A stretch of 64,000 nucleotides of DNA from Furfurilactobacillus rossiae DSM 15814 (GTDB taxonomy: Bacteria > Bacillota > Bacilli > Lactobacillales > Lactobacillaceae): assembly GCF_000428925.1 (NCBI RefSeq), contig NZ_KE386820.1:1-64000 (forward strand), read 5' to 3'. The notes under the pieces are model-generated. The model had not been told where the DNA came from. It did no database searches and worked only from the letters and a program-made list of their open reading frames with translations. Position 1 is the stretch's first letter; each line of letters begins with the position of its first letter. A program made the translations under genes and the position numbers. Below, piece after piece: positions 1-8,903 of this stretch.

Positions 1-152
1 AAAGCATCTAAGTGTGAAACTCGCCTCGAGATGAGATTTCCCATTCCTATATGGAAGTAAGACCCCTCAGAGATGATGAGGTAGATAGGCTAGAAGTGGA
101 AGTGTGGCGACACATGGAGCGGACTAGTACTAATCGGTCGAGGACTTAACCA
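1..152 (+). rRNA. 23S ribosomal RNA, 3' end (partial)
   Basis: The stretch ends in the conserved 23S 3' terminus, with the run ACTAATCGGTCGAGGACTTA at 130-149 and the end near 152. The rest of the gene lies upstream of the window. The 5S gene follows after a short spacer, so this is the distal end of a plus-strand rRNA operon. Confidence 0.95.
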
Positions 153-217
153 CGAAGTGGTGGTCCGGTTAAAGAAAAGAAGATCATGATTCAGTTTTGA
201 GTGGATAACGCTCAGAG

Positions 218-334
<117 letters not shown>

Positions 335-340
335 GACTAA

Positions 341-368
341 AACGTCAATCTGATGATTGGCGTTTTTT
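341..368 (+). terminator. Rho-independent terminator of the rRNA operon
   Basis: Hairpin AACGTCAATC / GATTGGCGTT with a TGAT loop, followed by seven T. It lies just behind the 5S gene. Confidence 0.85.
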
Positions 369-441
369 TGTGTCGTGAAAGGTGCCTCATTAAGGCGCGG
401 CGCCTTTCAGTAAGAAATGATAGTCATGCGTTGATTAAGCC

Positions 442-470
442 TTGAAGCCAGTGAAAAAGTCCGTTATACT
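442..470 (+). promoter_or_regulatory. Promoter of tRNA-Thr
   Basis: -35 TTGAAG (442-447) and -10 TATACT (465-470) with a 17-bp spacer, ending 16 bp before the tRNA 5' end. The tRNA therefore has its own promoter behind the rRNA terminator. Confidence 0.7.
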
Positions 471-486
471 AACAGATGTGCTATTT

Positions 487-559
487 GCCGGATTAGCTCA
501 GTTGGTAGAGCATCGGTATCGTAAACCGAGGGTCAGGTGTTCAAGTCACCTATCCGGCA
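487..559 (+). tRNA. tRNA-Thr (CGT)
   Basis: Full 73-nt cloverleaf: acceptor GCCGGAT/ATCCGGC, D arm GCTC...GAGC, anticodon stem TCGGT/ACCGA with loop ATCGTAA giving anticodon CGT, and T arm GGTGT TCAAGTC ACC. CCA is not encoded. Confidence 0.93.
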
Positions 560-577
560 TAAATTCGTGTGAATATC

Positions 578-610
578 AAAAAAGCCGTCACAAAATGTGA
601 CGGTTTTTTT
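578..610 (+). terminator. Terminator after tRNA-Thr
   Basis: Perfect stem CCGTCAC / GTGACGG (585-591, 597-603) flanked by A and T runs, so it could act on both strands. Confidence 0.85.
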
Positions 611-775
611 GATGACTAAATCTGAAAATACGTGTTTATGTGTTGTCGCCGCCTTAAATAACGGTTCGTCAGCGTCATAAAGCAAAAAAAAGTGCAACAA
701 GCGCACAACAAGTCTTCTGTGCATTCTGCCACTTAAACATGAGAAAAACACTTGAAGATGGTTAAAAGATTAGAA

Positions 776-800
776 TTATTCGCCTAAAAATGGCGAATAA
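776..800. promoter_or_regulatory. Perfect 9-bp inverted repeat upstream of the dtpT promoter (possible operator)
   Basis: TTATTCGCC (776-784) and GGCGAATAA (792-800) are exact inverted repeats around a 7-nt A-rich centre. The repeat ends 13 bp before the dtpT -35 box. No T-run follows, so a regulator-binding site is as likely as a hairpin. The region 611-775 shows nothing else. Confidence 0.4.
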
Positions 801-813
801 ATTAAAAGAAGGT

Positions 814-843
814 TTGACTATCGCCATTTATAACCGCTATAAT
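814..843 (+). promoter_or_regulatory. dtpT promoter
   Basis: -35 TTGACT (814-819) and consensus -10 TATAAT (838-843), 18-bp spacer. The start point would be near 850, leaving a ~107-nt 5' UTR before the TTG start at 957. Confidence 0.75.
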
Positions 844-863
844 TGTTTTATCGTTTTTTTAAA

Positions 864-939
864 CGGGGAACTACAACTGAATATTTAGAGCATTAAGAAT
901 CCCCGAAAAGTCATGGCCTTCGGGCTGCTATTGGGGGAT
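864..939 (+). promoter_or_regulatory. Structured dtpT leader with two competing stems
   Basis: TCCCCG at 900-905 is complementary to CGGGGA at 864-869. The same C-run, as ATCCCC at 899-904, is also complementary to GGGGAT at 934-939, which ends 5 nt before the Shine-Dalgarno sequence (945-950). The two pairings exclude each other, the layout of a translational or protein-binding switch. A small GCC/GGC hairpin sits inside the downstream stem. I do not recognise a known riboswitch class. Confidence 0.4.
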
Positions 940-956
940 AAATTAGGAGGATTCTT

Positions 957-2438
957 TTGGAAAACAAGAAATACGATACAGCGTTTTTTGGACAACCCCG
1001 CGGGTTAGCAACGCTGTTTTTCACAGAAATGTGGGAACGTTTCAGTTATTACGGAATGCGTGCCATTCTGTTGTTCTACATGTACTTTGCCATTGATAAG
1101 GGTGGTTTAGGTTTTAGCCAAGCTACTGCAAGTTCAATCATGGCTATTTATGGATCACTTGTTTATTTATCCAGTGTACTTGGTGGATTTTTGAGTGACC
1201 GTGTCTTTGGACCACGTCGCACTGTGTTCATGGGTGGTGTCCTGATTATGTTTGGGCACATTGCGCTGGCCATTCCGGCTGGTGCAACGGCATTGTTTGC
1301 ATCCATTGCGTTGATTGTTGTTGGTACTGGGCTGTTAAAGCCAAACGTATCGGAAATGGTCGGTGCTTTATACACGACTGAAGATCGTCGTCGTGATGCT
1401 GGATTTAACATTTTCGTCTTCGGAATCAACATGGGGAGTTTATTCTCACCATATATTGTTGGGACCTTGGGTGAAAAGGTTAACTTCCACCTCGGTTTCT
1501 CCTTGGCTGCTATTGGGATGTTCTTTGGACTGATGCAGTACTGGATTGATGGTCGTAAGTATCTAAGCAAAGATGGTTTGTATCCATCAGATCCAATCGA
1601 ACGTGATGACATCAAGCCATTAGCTGTTCGTTGGGGACTCGGCGTCGTTGCATTGATTCTAGTGCTTGTTTTAATGAAGTTAATGGATGCATTGAACCTT
1701 AAGAACGTCATTTTGTTGATTAGTATTATTGCCGTTGCAACGCCAGTGGTTTACTTCATTATCATGTTGTCGAGTCGCAAGGTGACGAAGAACGAACGTC
1801 GTCACGTGGTTGCGTACATTCCGCTGTTCATTGCTGCAATGTTGTTCTGGGCTATTGAAGAACAAGGCTCTGTTGTCTTGGCACTGTTTGCACAACAACG
1901 GACTAACTTGCAGATTGGTGGTTGGACAATGCCAGCTGCGTACTTCCAGTCACTTAACCCTGCATTTATCATGTTATATACACCATTCTTTGCCATTTTA
2001 TGGACAAAGTTGGGCAAACGTCAGCCTAACACCACAACTAAGTTTGCATATGGATTGGTAATTGCCGGTATTTCATACCTGTTCATGGCTTTACCTGGAT
2101 GGCTTGAAGGCACTTCTGGTCGTGTTTCCATCTTGTGGTTGATCGGAAGTTGGGCGATTGTTGAAATCGCTGAACTGCTGATTTCACCAATCGGACTGTC
2201 TGTTACAACTCGCCTTGCACCAAACGCCTTCCGTTCACAGATGATGAGTATGTGGTTCTTGGCTGATGCTGCTGGTCAAGCCGTCAACGCACAAATCGTT
2301 CGTTTCTACACGAGCGATACTGAAGTTTCCTACTTTTTGATTATAGGGGCCGTCAGCGTTGTTTTGGGACTTGTACTGTTTGCCTTCCGTAAGCCAATCT
2401 TTGGCCTTATGAAAGATGTCGAGATTGCCCAGGATTAA
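957..2438 (+). CDS. dtpT: Proton-coupled di-/tripeptide transporter (POT/PTR2 family)
   Basis: Imports di- and tripeptides with protons across the cytoplasmic membrane; in lactic acid bacteria this feeds intracellular peptidases such as PepC (38.5 kb). The 493-aa protein carries the POT family ExxERF motif ([10 protein letters not shown], about residues 24-33) and the PTR2 signature [11 protein letters not shown] (about 155-165), with around 12-14 hydrophobic segments. Length is typical of the family. The TTG start is chosen because AGGAGG (945-950) lies 6 nt upstream. The gene is monocistronic, with its own promoter and a strong terminator. The upstream palindrome and leader structure suggest regulation that I cannot assign. 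Confidence 0.92.
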   Translation: MENKKYDTAFFGQPRGLATLFFTEMWERFSYYGMRAILLFYMYFAIDKGGLGFSQATASSIMAIYGSLVYLSSVLGGFLSDRVFGPRRTVFMGGVLIMFGHIALAIPAGATALFASIALIVVGTGLLKPNVSEMVGALYTTEDRRRDAGFNIFVFGINMGSLFSPYIVGTLGEKVNFHLGFSLAAIGMFFGLMQYWIDGRKYLSKDGLYPSDPIERDDIKPLAVRWGLGVVALILVLVLMKLMDALNLKNVILLISIIAVATPVVYFIIMLSSRKVTKNERRHVVAYIPLFIAAMLFWAIEEQGSVVLALFAQQRTNLQIGGWTMPAAYFQSLNPAFIMLYTPFFAILWTKLGKRQPNTTTKFAYGLVIAGISYLFMALPGWLEGTSGRVSILWLIGSWAIVEIAELLISPIGLSVTTRLAPNAFRSQMMSMWFLADAAGQAVNAQIVRFYTSDTEVSYFLIIGAVSVVLGLVLFAFRKPIFGLMKDVEIAQD

Positions 2439-2473
2439 GAGTCTAAAACGTAATCATAAATAAGTTTGTGCTA

Positions 2474-2507
2474 AAATGTGCTCAACAGCTGTTGAGCACA
2501 TTTTTTT
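2474..2507 (+). terminator. dtpT terminator
   Basis: AATGTGCTCAACA / TGTTGAGCACATT perfect stem with a 2-nt centre, then seven T. Confidence 0.9.
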
Positions 2508-2525
2508 AGAAGGTGAAGATAAACG

Positions 2526-3356
2526 ATGGTACGTGTGGCCCTGACCAGTGATAATCACTTCGATGTTAATCAACTGGATAGCAATGAACTATTGAAACAT
2601 CAGGCTCAAGTATTAGCCGATTTAAAGGTAAAGTATTATATTATTGCAGGCGACACGTTTAATGATTTTACGAAGACCGTGCACTATGTTGATGTATTAC
2701 AACATGAACTGGGCAGTCAAACGGAAGTTTACTTTTTGGCTGGTAATCATGATATGGCTGCCGGAGTGACGTATGCCGAGCTTGAAACCAGAATTAACGC
2801 ACATTATCTGCACAATCAGTTTGTTGATATTCCAGGGACTGATTGGCGGATTGTCGGTAATAATGGGTGGTATGACTATACCTTTGCCAGCCAGTTGTTT
2901 AACGAACGCTCTGTCGCTGACTTTGCTCAGTGGAAACGCGCTTATTGGTTTGATGGTGTCATTGAACAGCCAATGACGGATCCAGAAAGAGAAGATGTGG
3001 TCTTACAGCAGACGACTAATCAACTTTTGGATGCCACAGTGGCTAGCAAACGTGTTTTGTACGTCACGCATTTCGTGCCACGGGCTGAATATACGCGGAT
3101 TACTGATGATGATCGTTTTTGGAACATGGCAAATGCAATGTATGGTAGTCGTCGCCTCGGCGATGTCTTGACCAAGGGACGCGTTGTTTACGCGCAGTTT
3201 GGTCATCTGCATATTAAACCTGAACCACGAACGTTTGACCATGTGACCTACTTTAATCAGTCTGTTGGCTACAACACGCACCGTTTGCAAGAATGGCGCC
3301 ATGCTGATTTTATGAGTGAATGGCAAACCCGACTAAGAATTTTGAACTTACAATAA
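2526..3356 (+). CDS. Calcineurin-like metallophosphoesterase
   Basis: A 276-aa protein with all the metal-binding blocks of the calcineurin-like phosphoesterase fold: SDNH near residue 8, GDTFND near 42, GNHDM near 73, a THF histidine near 179 and FGHLH near 225. Such enzymes use a two-metal centre to hydrolyse phosphomono- or diesters; the substrate cannot be told from sequence. It resembles a compact subgroup of putative phosphoesterases in lactobacilli. ATG follows GAAGGTGAAG. It lies alone between the dtpT terminator and the tRNA-Tyr promoter. Confidence 0.85.
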   Translation: MVRVALTSDNHFDVNQLDSNELLKHQAQVLADLKVKYYIIAGDTFNDFTKTVHYVDVLQHELGSQTEVYFLAGNHDMAAGVTYAELETRINAHYLHNQFVDIPGTDWRIVGNNGWYDYTFASQLFNERSVADFAQWKRAYWFDGVIEQPMTDPEREDVVLQQTTNQLLDATVASKRVLYVTHFVPRAEYTRITDDDRFWNMANAMYGSRRLGDVLTKGRVVYAQFGHLHIKPEPRTFDHVTYFNQSVGYNTHRLQEWRHADFMSEWQTRLRILNLQ

Positions 3357-3369
3357 TTCCTGATTACGC

Positions 3370-3398
3370 TTGAATTCAATGGAAATTTTCGTTAGAAT
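3370..3398 (+). promoter_or_regulatory. Promoter of tRNA-Tyr/tRNA-Gln
   Basis: TTGAAT (3370-3375) and TAGAAT (3393-3398), 17-bp spacer, 18 bp before tRNA-Tyr. Confidence 0.6.
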
Positions 3399-3416
3399 AA
3401 AAAAGTTGTCAGGAAC

Positions 3417-3497
3417 GGCGGAATAGCGAAGTGGCTAAACGCAGCGGTCTGTAAAACCGCCCCGAAAGGTTCGTTGGTTCGAATCCAACTTCCGCCA
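3417..3497 (+). tRNA. tRNA-Tyr (GTA)
   Basis: An 81-nt class II tRNA: acceptor GGCGGAA/TTCCGCC, anticodon loop CTGTAAA (GTA), a long variable arm (CCCCGAAAGG), and T arm GTTGG TTCGAAT CCAAC. No encoded CCA. Confidence 0.95.
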
Positions 3498-3502
3498 TTT
3501 AT

Positions 3503-3574
3503 TGGGATATAGCCAAGTGGTAAGGCAACGGACTTTGACTCCGTCATGCGCTGGTTCGAATCCAGCTATCCCAA
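3503..3574 (+). tRNA. tRNA-Gln (TTG)
   Basis: 72 nt: acceptor TGGGATA/TATCCCA, anticodon loop CTTTGAC (TTG), T arm CTGG TTCGAAT CCAG. It lies 5 nt after tRNA-Tyr, so the two are cotranscribed. Confidence 0.95.
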
Positions 3575-3582
3575 TTATATAG

Positions 3583-3632
3583 CGTAAAGAAGCAGGTATT
3601 ACCGTTAAAGGTGATACCTGCTTCTTTACGTT
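3583..3632 (+). terminator. Long hairpin after tRNA-Gln
   Basis: GTAAAGAAGCAGGTAT pairs fully with ATACCTGCTTCTTTAC around a short loop. There is no real T-run, so it may act as a processing or weak termination hairpin. Its 3' arm overlaps a possible rarA -35 (TTTACG at 3625-3630, with extended -10 TGGTATTCT ending at 3654). Confidence 0.6.
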
Positions 3633-3688
3633 ATAGGGATAACTATGGTATTCTTATATGCGAACATACGTTTGAAAAAGGATAAATT

Positions 3689-5026
3689 ATGACAGAACAA
3701 ACATCACTTTTTGATCAAAATGACGCAAATCAACCATTAGCAAGCAGAATGCGCCCTCAAACGCTAGCAGAGTTTGTTGGGCAACAACAGTTACTTGGAC
3801 ATGGCAAAGTGTTGCGTCAACTTATTGATGACGACGCGGTTTCTTCACTGATTTTTTGGGGACCACCGGGTGTGGGGAAAACGACTTTAGCCCGGATTAT
3901 TGCGAATAAAACGCAGGCCCGTTTCATAAACTTCAGTGCAGTCACCAGTGGTATCAAAGAAATCCGTCAGGTTATGGAAGAAGCGGAAGGCAATCGACAA
4001 ATTGGCGAACGCACAATTGTGTTTGTAGATGAAATTCATCGATTTAACAAGGCGCAACAAGACGCTTTCTTACCATTTGTTGAAAAAGGAAGCATCACCT
4101 TGATTGGTGCTACGACAGAAAATCCATCATTTGAAATTAATTCGGCGCTATTGTCTCGAACCAAGGTTTTTGTGCTTCAGCCGTTAACGCATGACGATTT
4201 AATTCAGTTGCTAAATCAGGCGCTTCATGACGATCGCGGCTTTGGCAAACAAAAAATTCATATTAGTGATCAAACGATTGGGGCAATTGCGGACTTTGCC
4301 AACGGAGATGCCCGGGTGGCCTTAAACACGCTAGAAATGGCTGTGTTGAATGGACAGCAAGTGGGTGAGGTAACAACGGTCGATCAAGACGATGTCGCCC
4401 AGTTAGTATCCCGAAAATCCCTAATGTATGACAAAAAGGGTGATGAACACTACAACATTATCTCCGCATTGCATAAATCAATGCGAAACTCTGATGCGGA
4501 TGCTGCACTTTACTGGCTGTCACGCATGTTGGAGGGTGGCGAAGATCCGCTGTACGTGGCCCGTCGGTTAATTCGATTTGCTAGTGAAGACATTGGCTTA
4601 GCCGATTCACGAGCTTTAGAAATTGCGGTGGCAGCCTATCAGGCGTCTCATCTAATCGGAATGCCAGAGTGTACCGTTAATTTGGCTCAGGCGGTGGTTT
4701 ATTTGTCGATGGCACCGAAATCCAATGCGATTTATACGGCTTATTCAGCCGCCAAACATGATGCGTTGCATTCTATGGCTGAACCAGTTCCTTTACAGAT
4801 TCGCAATGCTCCAACCAAGTTAATGGCTGACTTGCATTATGGCGAGGGTTATCAGTATGCTCACGATACGAAGGATAAGCTGACAACACTACAAACGATG
4901 CCAGACAATTTGATTGGTCACGTTTATTATCAGCCCACTACCCAAGGTTCTGAAAAGAGGTTTGCAGAGCGTTTGGCGCAGATTCGTGAGTGGCATGCCG
5001 AACACGATGATCATCTAAATGGTTAG
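3689..5026 (+). CDS. rarA: Replication-associated recombination protein A (AAA+ ATPase)
   Basis: RarA/MgsA acts at stalled replication forks and belongs to the clamp-loader-like AAA+ ATPases. The 445-aa protein has Walker [12 protein letters not shown] (about residues 58-68), Walker B with FVDEIHRF (about 112-119), the sensor-1 segment [11 protein letters not shown], and the C-terminal tetramerisation part typical of the family. The length matches full-size homologues. The N-terminal SLFD stretch resembles the short clamp- or SSB-associated leaders of this family. ATG follows AAAAGGATAA. It stands alone between the tRNA unit and the S9 peptidase. Confidence 0.93.
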   Translation: MTEQTSLFDQNDANQPLASRMRPQTLAEFVGQQQLLGHGKVLRQLIDDDAVSSLIFWGPPGVGKTTLARIIANKTQARFINFSAVTSGIKEIRQVMEEAEGNRQIGERTIVFVDEIHRFNKAQQDAFLPFVEKGSITLIGATTENPSFEINSALLSRTKVFVLQPLTHDDLIQLLNQALHDDRGFGKQKIHISDQTIGAIADFANGDARVALNTLEMAVLNGQQVGEVTTVDQDDVAQLVSRKSLMYDKKGDEHYNIISALHKSMRNSDADAALYWLSRMLEGGEDPLYVARRLIRFASEDIGLADSRALEIAVAAYQASHLIGMPECTVNLAQAVVYLSMAPKSNAIYTAYSAAKHDALHSMAEPVPLQIRNAPTKLMADLHYGEGYQYAHDTKDKLTTLQTMPDNLIGHVYYQPTTQGSEKRFAERLAQIREWHAEHDDHLNG

Positions 5027-5068
5027 CTAGATGATATTAATGATTCACAGTTTAAGTAATCTAATTGT

Positions 5069-5096
5069 TTGGTTAATGACTTAAAAGCACTATAAT
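5069..5096 (+). promoter_or_regulatory. Promoter of the S9 peptidase-ogt unit
   Basis: -35 TTGGTT (5069-5074), -10 TATAAT (5091-5096), 16-bp spacer. Confidence 0.65.
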
Positions 5097-5133
5097 AACT
5101 GCAAGTGTAACCAATAAAAAATGAGGCGATTAT

Positions 5134-7125
5134 ATGGTTCAACCAGTGGCGGTCACAGATTTGTATAAGTTAGTTTCACTTGCACAACCCGTTGCGACAT
5201 CAGATGCAGTCTTTTTCTTGCAAACGCAGATGCGCGAACAGGAAGACGATTATGCAACATCTATCCAACGGTTTGATTTACATACGCACGCAACGACAAC
5301 TTGGGGAACGTTGTCTGGCAAGGATAATGCGCTAGCAATCAGTGATGATCAGCGCGTACTGACGTTTACCAGCGAAGATCCGAATCATCAGCGGCAGGTG
5401 TTTGCACAATCATTAACTGGTGGTTCGCCAGTTCAAATAACGTTTGATGAGTTTGGTGTCAGTGCTTATGACTGGGATGCCAAACATCAAATCGTATACT
5501 ATCAAAGCGCACCTAAGAAAGATGGCAAACGACCAGCTAAAGCAGATCCTAAACGACCACAGACAATCAGCTACACCAAAACAATTTATAAGGATAATGA
5601 TCTCGGTTATTTTGCTGAGGATGAACGCTATGTTATCAAGAAGCAGATCATCGGTCACAAAACAGCAACAGAAATCTTTGAAAATCCGGAAAAGTTTTCC
5701 ATGGGCCCACTATCTCACGATGGGCGGTTGTTGACCTATTCAACGGCCGGAAAGCCAGAAGATGACAATGATTTTAGCGAACTGACATATGCGTTAGACA
5801 CTGAAACCGGTGCAAAAACTGTTTTGACTGGCAGCTTAATGGCAGCTTCACTTAGTCCAGTAGGATTCAATGATAGTGACACCGATTTATTGCTTTGGGG
5901 AACGACAAACGAGATTCCTAATATCTCTGCCTCACATTTGTACAATTACCATTTCGCAGATCGACAGCTAACTGATCTAACACCGGATAAGGATGTTGTG
6001 GTCGGCGACATGATTATGAATGCTGATTTCCAACAAAACCTTAGTGGTCGGGTAGCAGCGTTCGTTAGTGATCAACAGTACGTTTATACCCAGTTATCAC
6101 AGGGGACGTTACGGCTCATGATGGCCACGTTGGGTGATTCACTCAGTGATCATCAAAAACTCGTATCAGGGCCGCGACATGTCACTGACTTTACAATTTC
6201 TGCAGATCATGGCGAGGTTTTCTTCACTCAGTCTGCTTGGACGACAGTTGCTAAACTTTCAGCGATTGCATTGAAGGATGGCAAGGAACGAGACCTGACT
6301 GATCCTAATCATCATTATGAAACGACTCACCAATTAGTAGAGCCGCTTCGGTTTATATTTACCAGTGATGACGATGTGGAAGTACCAGGCTGGTATTTGC
6401 CGCCAATTGATGCGCAGGCAAAAACAAATTATCCAGTGATTCTCTATATTCACGGTGGACCCGGTGCTAATTACGGGGAAACCTTCTTTCATGAATTACA
6501 ATTTCATGCCAGTGAAGGCTATGGTGTGATTGCCATTAATCCACGTGGTTCGACCAGCTATGGACAGGAATTCCAACTTGGCGTCATTGGTCATTACGGC
6601 GAGGGCGATTATGCTGACTTAATGAATGGCTTAGATCACGTGCTAGAACTGGATCCTAAAATTGATCAAGATCGATTGTACGTTACTGGTGGTTCATACG
6701 GTGGGTTTATGACCAACTGGATTGAGAGTCACACGAATCGTTTTAAAGCAGCGGTAACAGCGCGTTCCATTGCTGATTGGATCAGTATGTATGGGACGAG
6801 TGATATCGGATATTATTTCCTGCCGTGGGAACTTACCGGTGAGCGAACGATGAAAGCGACTGATTTAAAGCCGTTGTGGAATGCTTCGCCATTGAAGTAT
6901 GTGGCCAATGTGTCGACACCCACTTTAATTCTTCACAGCGAACAGGATTTTCGCTGTCCAATTGGTCAGGGTGAAGAGTGGTACACATCATTGAAATTGA
7001 ATGGTGTTGAAACGAAGATGGTTCGTTTTCCTGGTGAAAACCACGATCTGTCGCGAATAGGTAAGCCACGTTTTCGAATTGAACGCATGCAACGAATTCA
7101 CGATTGGTTTGCTACTCATCAATAA
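5134..7125 (+). CDS. S9 family prolyl oligopeptidase-like serine peptidase
   Basis: A 663-aa cytoplasmic serine peptidase related to acylaminoacyl peptidases and dipeptidyl peptidases. An N-terminal beta-propeller-like half (about 1-390) is followed by an alpha/beta-hydrolase domain. The nucleophile elbow is GGSYGGFM near residue 527; the acid is probably in SEQDFRCP near 609, and the histidine is in GENHDLS near 641. The oxyanion segment YIHGGPG is also present. No signal peptide is seen. Exact specificity is unknown; a role in trimming imported peptides is inference. ATG follows GAGGCG. ogt starts 15 nt after its stop, so the two are probably cotranscribed. Confidence 0.88.
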   Translation: MVQPVAVTDLYKLVSLAQPVATSDAVFFLQTQMREQEDDYATSIQRFDLHTHATTTWGTLSGKDNALAISDDQRVLTFTSEDPNHQRQVFAQSLTGGSPVQITFDEFGVSAYDWDAKHQIVYYQSAPKKDGKRPAKADPKRPQTISYTKTIYKDNDLGYFAEDERYVIKKQIIGHKTATEIFENPEKFSMGPLSHDGRLLTYSTAGKPEDDNDFSELTYALDTETGAKTVLTGSLMAASLSPVGFNDSDTDLLLWGTTNEIPNISASHLYNYHFADRQLTDLTPDKDVVVGDMIMNADFQQNLSGRVAAFVSDQQYVYTQLSQGTLRLMMATLGDSLSDHQKLVSGPRHVTDFTISADHGEVFFTQSAWTTVAKLSAIALKDGKERDLTDPNHHYETTHQLVEPLRFIFTSDDDVEVPGWYLPPIDAQAKTNYPVILYIHGGPGANYGETFFHELQFHASEGYGVIAINPRGSTSYGQEFQLGVIGHYGEGDYADLMNGLDHVLELDPKIDQDRLYVTGGSYGGFMTNWIESHTNRFKAAVTARSIADWISMYGTSDIGYYFLPWELTGERTMKATDLKPLWNASPLKYVANVSTPTLILHSEQDFRCPIGQGEEWYTSLKLNGVETKMVRFPGENHDLSRIGKPRFRIERMQRIHDWFATHQ

Positions 7126-7140
7126 ACTAGGAGGATAACT

Positions 7141-7650
7141 ATGGCCCAGTTATATCATGATGTCGTTGATACCAGCGTTGGTCAGTTACAGTTATTAGTT
7201 TCAGACAAAGGCTTGGTTTTTGTTGGTTCGCCCAATGCTACGTTAAGTGAGGCAAAGGGTTATTTAAACAATGTGGATGCTGTTGATCAGGCAATTACCG
7301 ATGACCAAAAAACGTCGAAGTATCGACAGCAAATTAGCGATTACTTCGAAGGCAAACGTCGTGATTTTGATTTGCCGATTGACCATTTTGGCACTGGTAC
7401 ACGTCTTCAACAAGCTGTTTGGGATGCATTGGTACTGATTCCGTATGGGATGACTTGTGATTATACAACCATTGCCGCTAATATCGGCCAGCCTTCAGCA
7501 ATTAGGGCGGTTGCGACAGCAATTGCGAAAAATCCGATACTGATTGTAACGCCATGCCATCGGGTTTTGCGTAAGGATGGCGGATTGGGCGGTTATCGCG
7601 GTGGTCTAACGATGAAACGGCAACTATTAGCACTTGAACGTACTGTATAG
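7141..7650 (+). CDS. ogt: Methylated-DNA-protein cysteine methyltransferase
   Basis: Repairs O6-alkylguanine by moving the alkyl group to its own cysteine. The 169-aa protein carries the active-site PCHRV motif (about residues 139-143), preceded by the helix-turn-helix part with AIRAVATAIAKNP, and followed by GGLGGYRGG. Length fits the Ogt form without an Ada regulatory part. A strong TAGGAGG lies 6-7 nt before ATG. It follows the S9 peptidase by 15 nt. Confidence 0.92.
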   Translation: MAQLYHDVVDTSVGQLQLLVSDKGLVFVGSPNATLSEAKGYLNNVDAVDQAITDDQKTSKYRQQISDYFEGKRRDFDLPIDHFGTGTRLQQAVWDALVLIPYGMTCDYTTIAANIGQPSAIRAVATAIAKNPILIVTPCHRVLRKDGGLGGYRGGLTMKRQLLALERTV

Positions 7651-7775
7651 TTTAAGGCGTGTAACGTTAACCTAATGTTTAAAAAATTATTTAAGCAACA
7701 TAATTGTTCTTCATTCACCGCTGAATGGATTTAATTAAGCTGTTAGGCAATGGGCACTTATGTTGTTAGTTACAA

Positions 7776-7826
7776 GGAACGCAGTCTTTAGATTGGAAAG
7801 CCAATTTTGACTACGTTCTTTTTGAC
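7776..7826 (+). terminator. Terminator of the S9 peptidase-ogt unit
   Basis: GAACGCAGTC and GACTACGTTC pair around inner TTGG/CCAA pairs, followed by TTTTT. The rest of the 332-bp gap (7651-7982) shows no gene and no convincing promoter; a weak TTGCAT/TACATT pair lies near 7866-7894. Confidence 0.75.
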
Positions 7827-7982
7827 CACTCGCTTAGACCGGAAATTATTTTTAGTGACTCGTAGTTGCATTATTGGTCTATATCAGTTACATTCTAATC
7901 AGATATGACATTATCTGCATTTTTTGTGACAGTGGTTATAAAGATGTGGCATGTTAAAAACAGATGCGGGGAGAGACGGTTC

Positions 7983-8777
7983 ATGCAACTCGGATTTATT
8001 GGTGTTGGCGGTATGGCCCAGGCGATTATCAAAGGATTGATTGCCGCAGATGCACTGGCACCTTCAGATATCATTGTGCACAGCGCTCATAAGGAGCACT
8101 ATCAAGCGTTTGCATCCTCAACAGGTGTGCGGATGGCAGATAGCAATGCGGCAGTCGTTCAAGACAGCGATTTTGTCGTGTTAGCAGTAACGCCGAATAT
8201 CGCACCCGATGTTTTAAAAGAGACACGTGACGAGTTAAACCAGGGACCTAAAGTATTAATTTCGATTGTTGCAGGTCTATCTTTACAAACAATGGAAGAA
8301 CTGGCGGGATACGATATGCCAATTCTGCGGACCTTGCCAAACGTTAATGTAGCCATTGATGCAGGGATGACAGCTTTAGCTGTTAATGAAAATTTAACGG
8401 GTGCCAAGTTAGCAGATGCTAAGGGGCTGTTCGATGCAATTGGAAGTACCACTGTATTGCCGGAAGCGGATTTCAGCACCTTTTCTGCCTTGGCAGGTAG
8501 TTCTCCAGCTTATATCTATTTCTTCATTGACGCACTCTCGCGTGCTGGTGTTAAGCATGGTCTTAACAAAAAAGAGGCGACGCGGATTGCTGCAGCCGTA
8601 ACGGAAGGTTCAGCTAAAATGGTGCTTCAATCTGACAAGATTCCGTTTGATTTAATTGATCAAGTTTCTTCACCAGGTGGTTCAACTGTTGCTGGGTTGC
8701 TAGCAATGGAAGAAGCCGGGTTCATGACTGCTGTAGTAAAAGGGATCGATGCCACAATTAAGCGTGATCAAGAATAA
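7983..8777 (+). CDS. proC: Pyrroline-5-carboxylate reductase
   Basis: Catalyses the last step of proline synthesis, reducing pyrroline-5-carboxylate with NAD(P)H. The start is ATG at 7983, because MQLGFIGVGGMAQ gives the expected N-terminal Rossmann motif GxGxxG and GGGGAGAGA lies just upstream; an in-frame ATG at 7905 only adds 26 poorly coding residues. That leaves 264 aa, a normal ProC length. The C-terminal signature region SSPGGSTVAGL is present. It stands alone; no proA or proB is nearby. Confidence 0.92.
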   Translation: MQLGFIGVGGMAQAIIKGLIAADALAPSDIIVHSAHKEHYQAFASSTGVRMADSNAAVVQDSDFVVLAVTPNIAPDVLKETRDELNQGPKVLISIVAGLSLQTMEELAGYDMPILRTLPNVNVAIDAGMTALAVNENLTGAKLADAKGLFDAIGSTTVLPEADFSTFSALAGSSPAYIYFFIDALSRAGVKHGLNKKEATRIAAAVTEGSAKMVLQSDKIPFDLIDQVSSPGGSTVAGLLAMEEAGFMTAVVKGIDATIKRDQE

Positions 8778-8782
8778 ACGCG

Positions 8783-8811
8783 TTGAAAAAGTGGTCTATA
8801 CCAGCTATACT
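8783..8811 (+). promoter_or_regulatory. nagA promoter with a NagR-type operator in the spacer
   Basis: -35 TTGAAA (8783-8788) and -10 TATACT (8806-8811) are 17 bp apart. The spacer is filled by AGTGGTCTATACCAGC (8790-8805), close to the known GntR/HutC NagR-DasR site AGTGGTCTAGACCACT. A regulator bound here would block RNA polymerase. The nagR-like gene is the second gene of the unit, so autoregulation is expected. The TTGAAAAAG of the -35 region is also an exact inverted repeat of CTTTTTCAA at 8832-8840. Confidence 0.8.
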
Positions 8812-8903
8812 GGAAAGCGTAACCAAATGAGCTTTTTCAATGGAGCGTGTTAACTACCCCAGTGTTTAAGGTGTAGCGGCACATTTATGAGGAGGAAGAT
8901 TCA

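Noticed and set aside
533-751. 72-aa minus-strand open frame near tRNA-Thr
   Set aside because: It overlaps the tRNA 3' end and its terminator, and has no ribosome site.
1163-1711. 182-aa minus-strand open frame inside dtpT
   Set aside because: Fully antisense to a clear transporter gene, with no ribosome site and no recognisable protein features.
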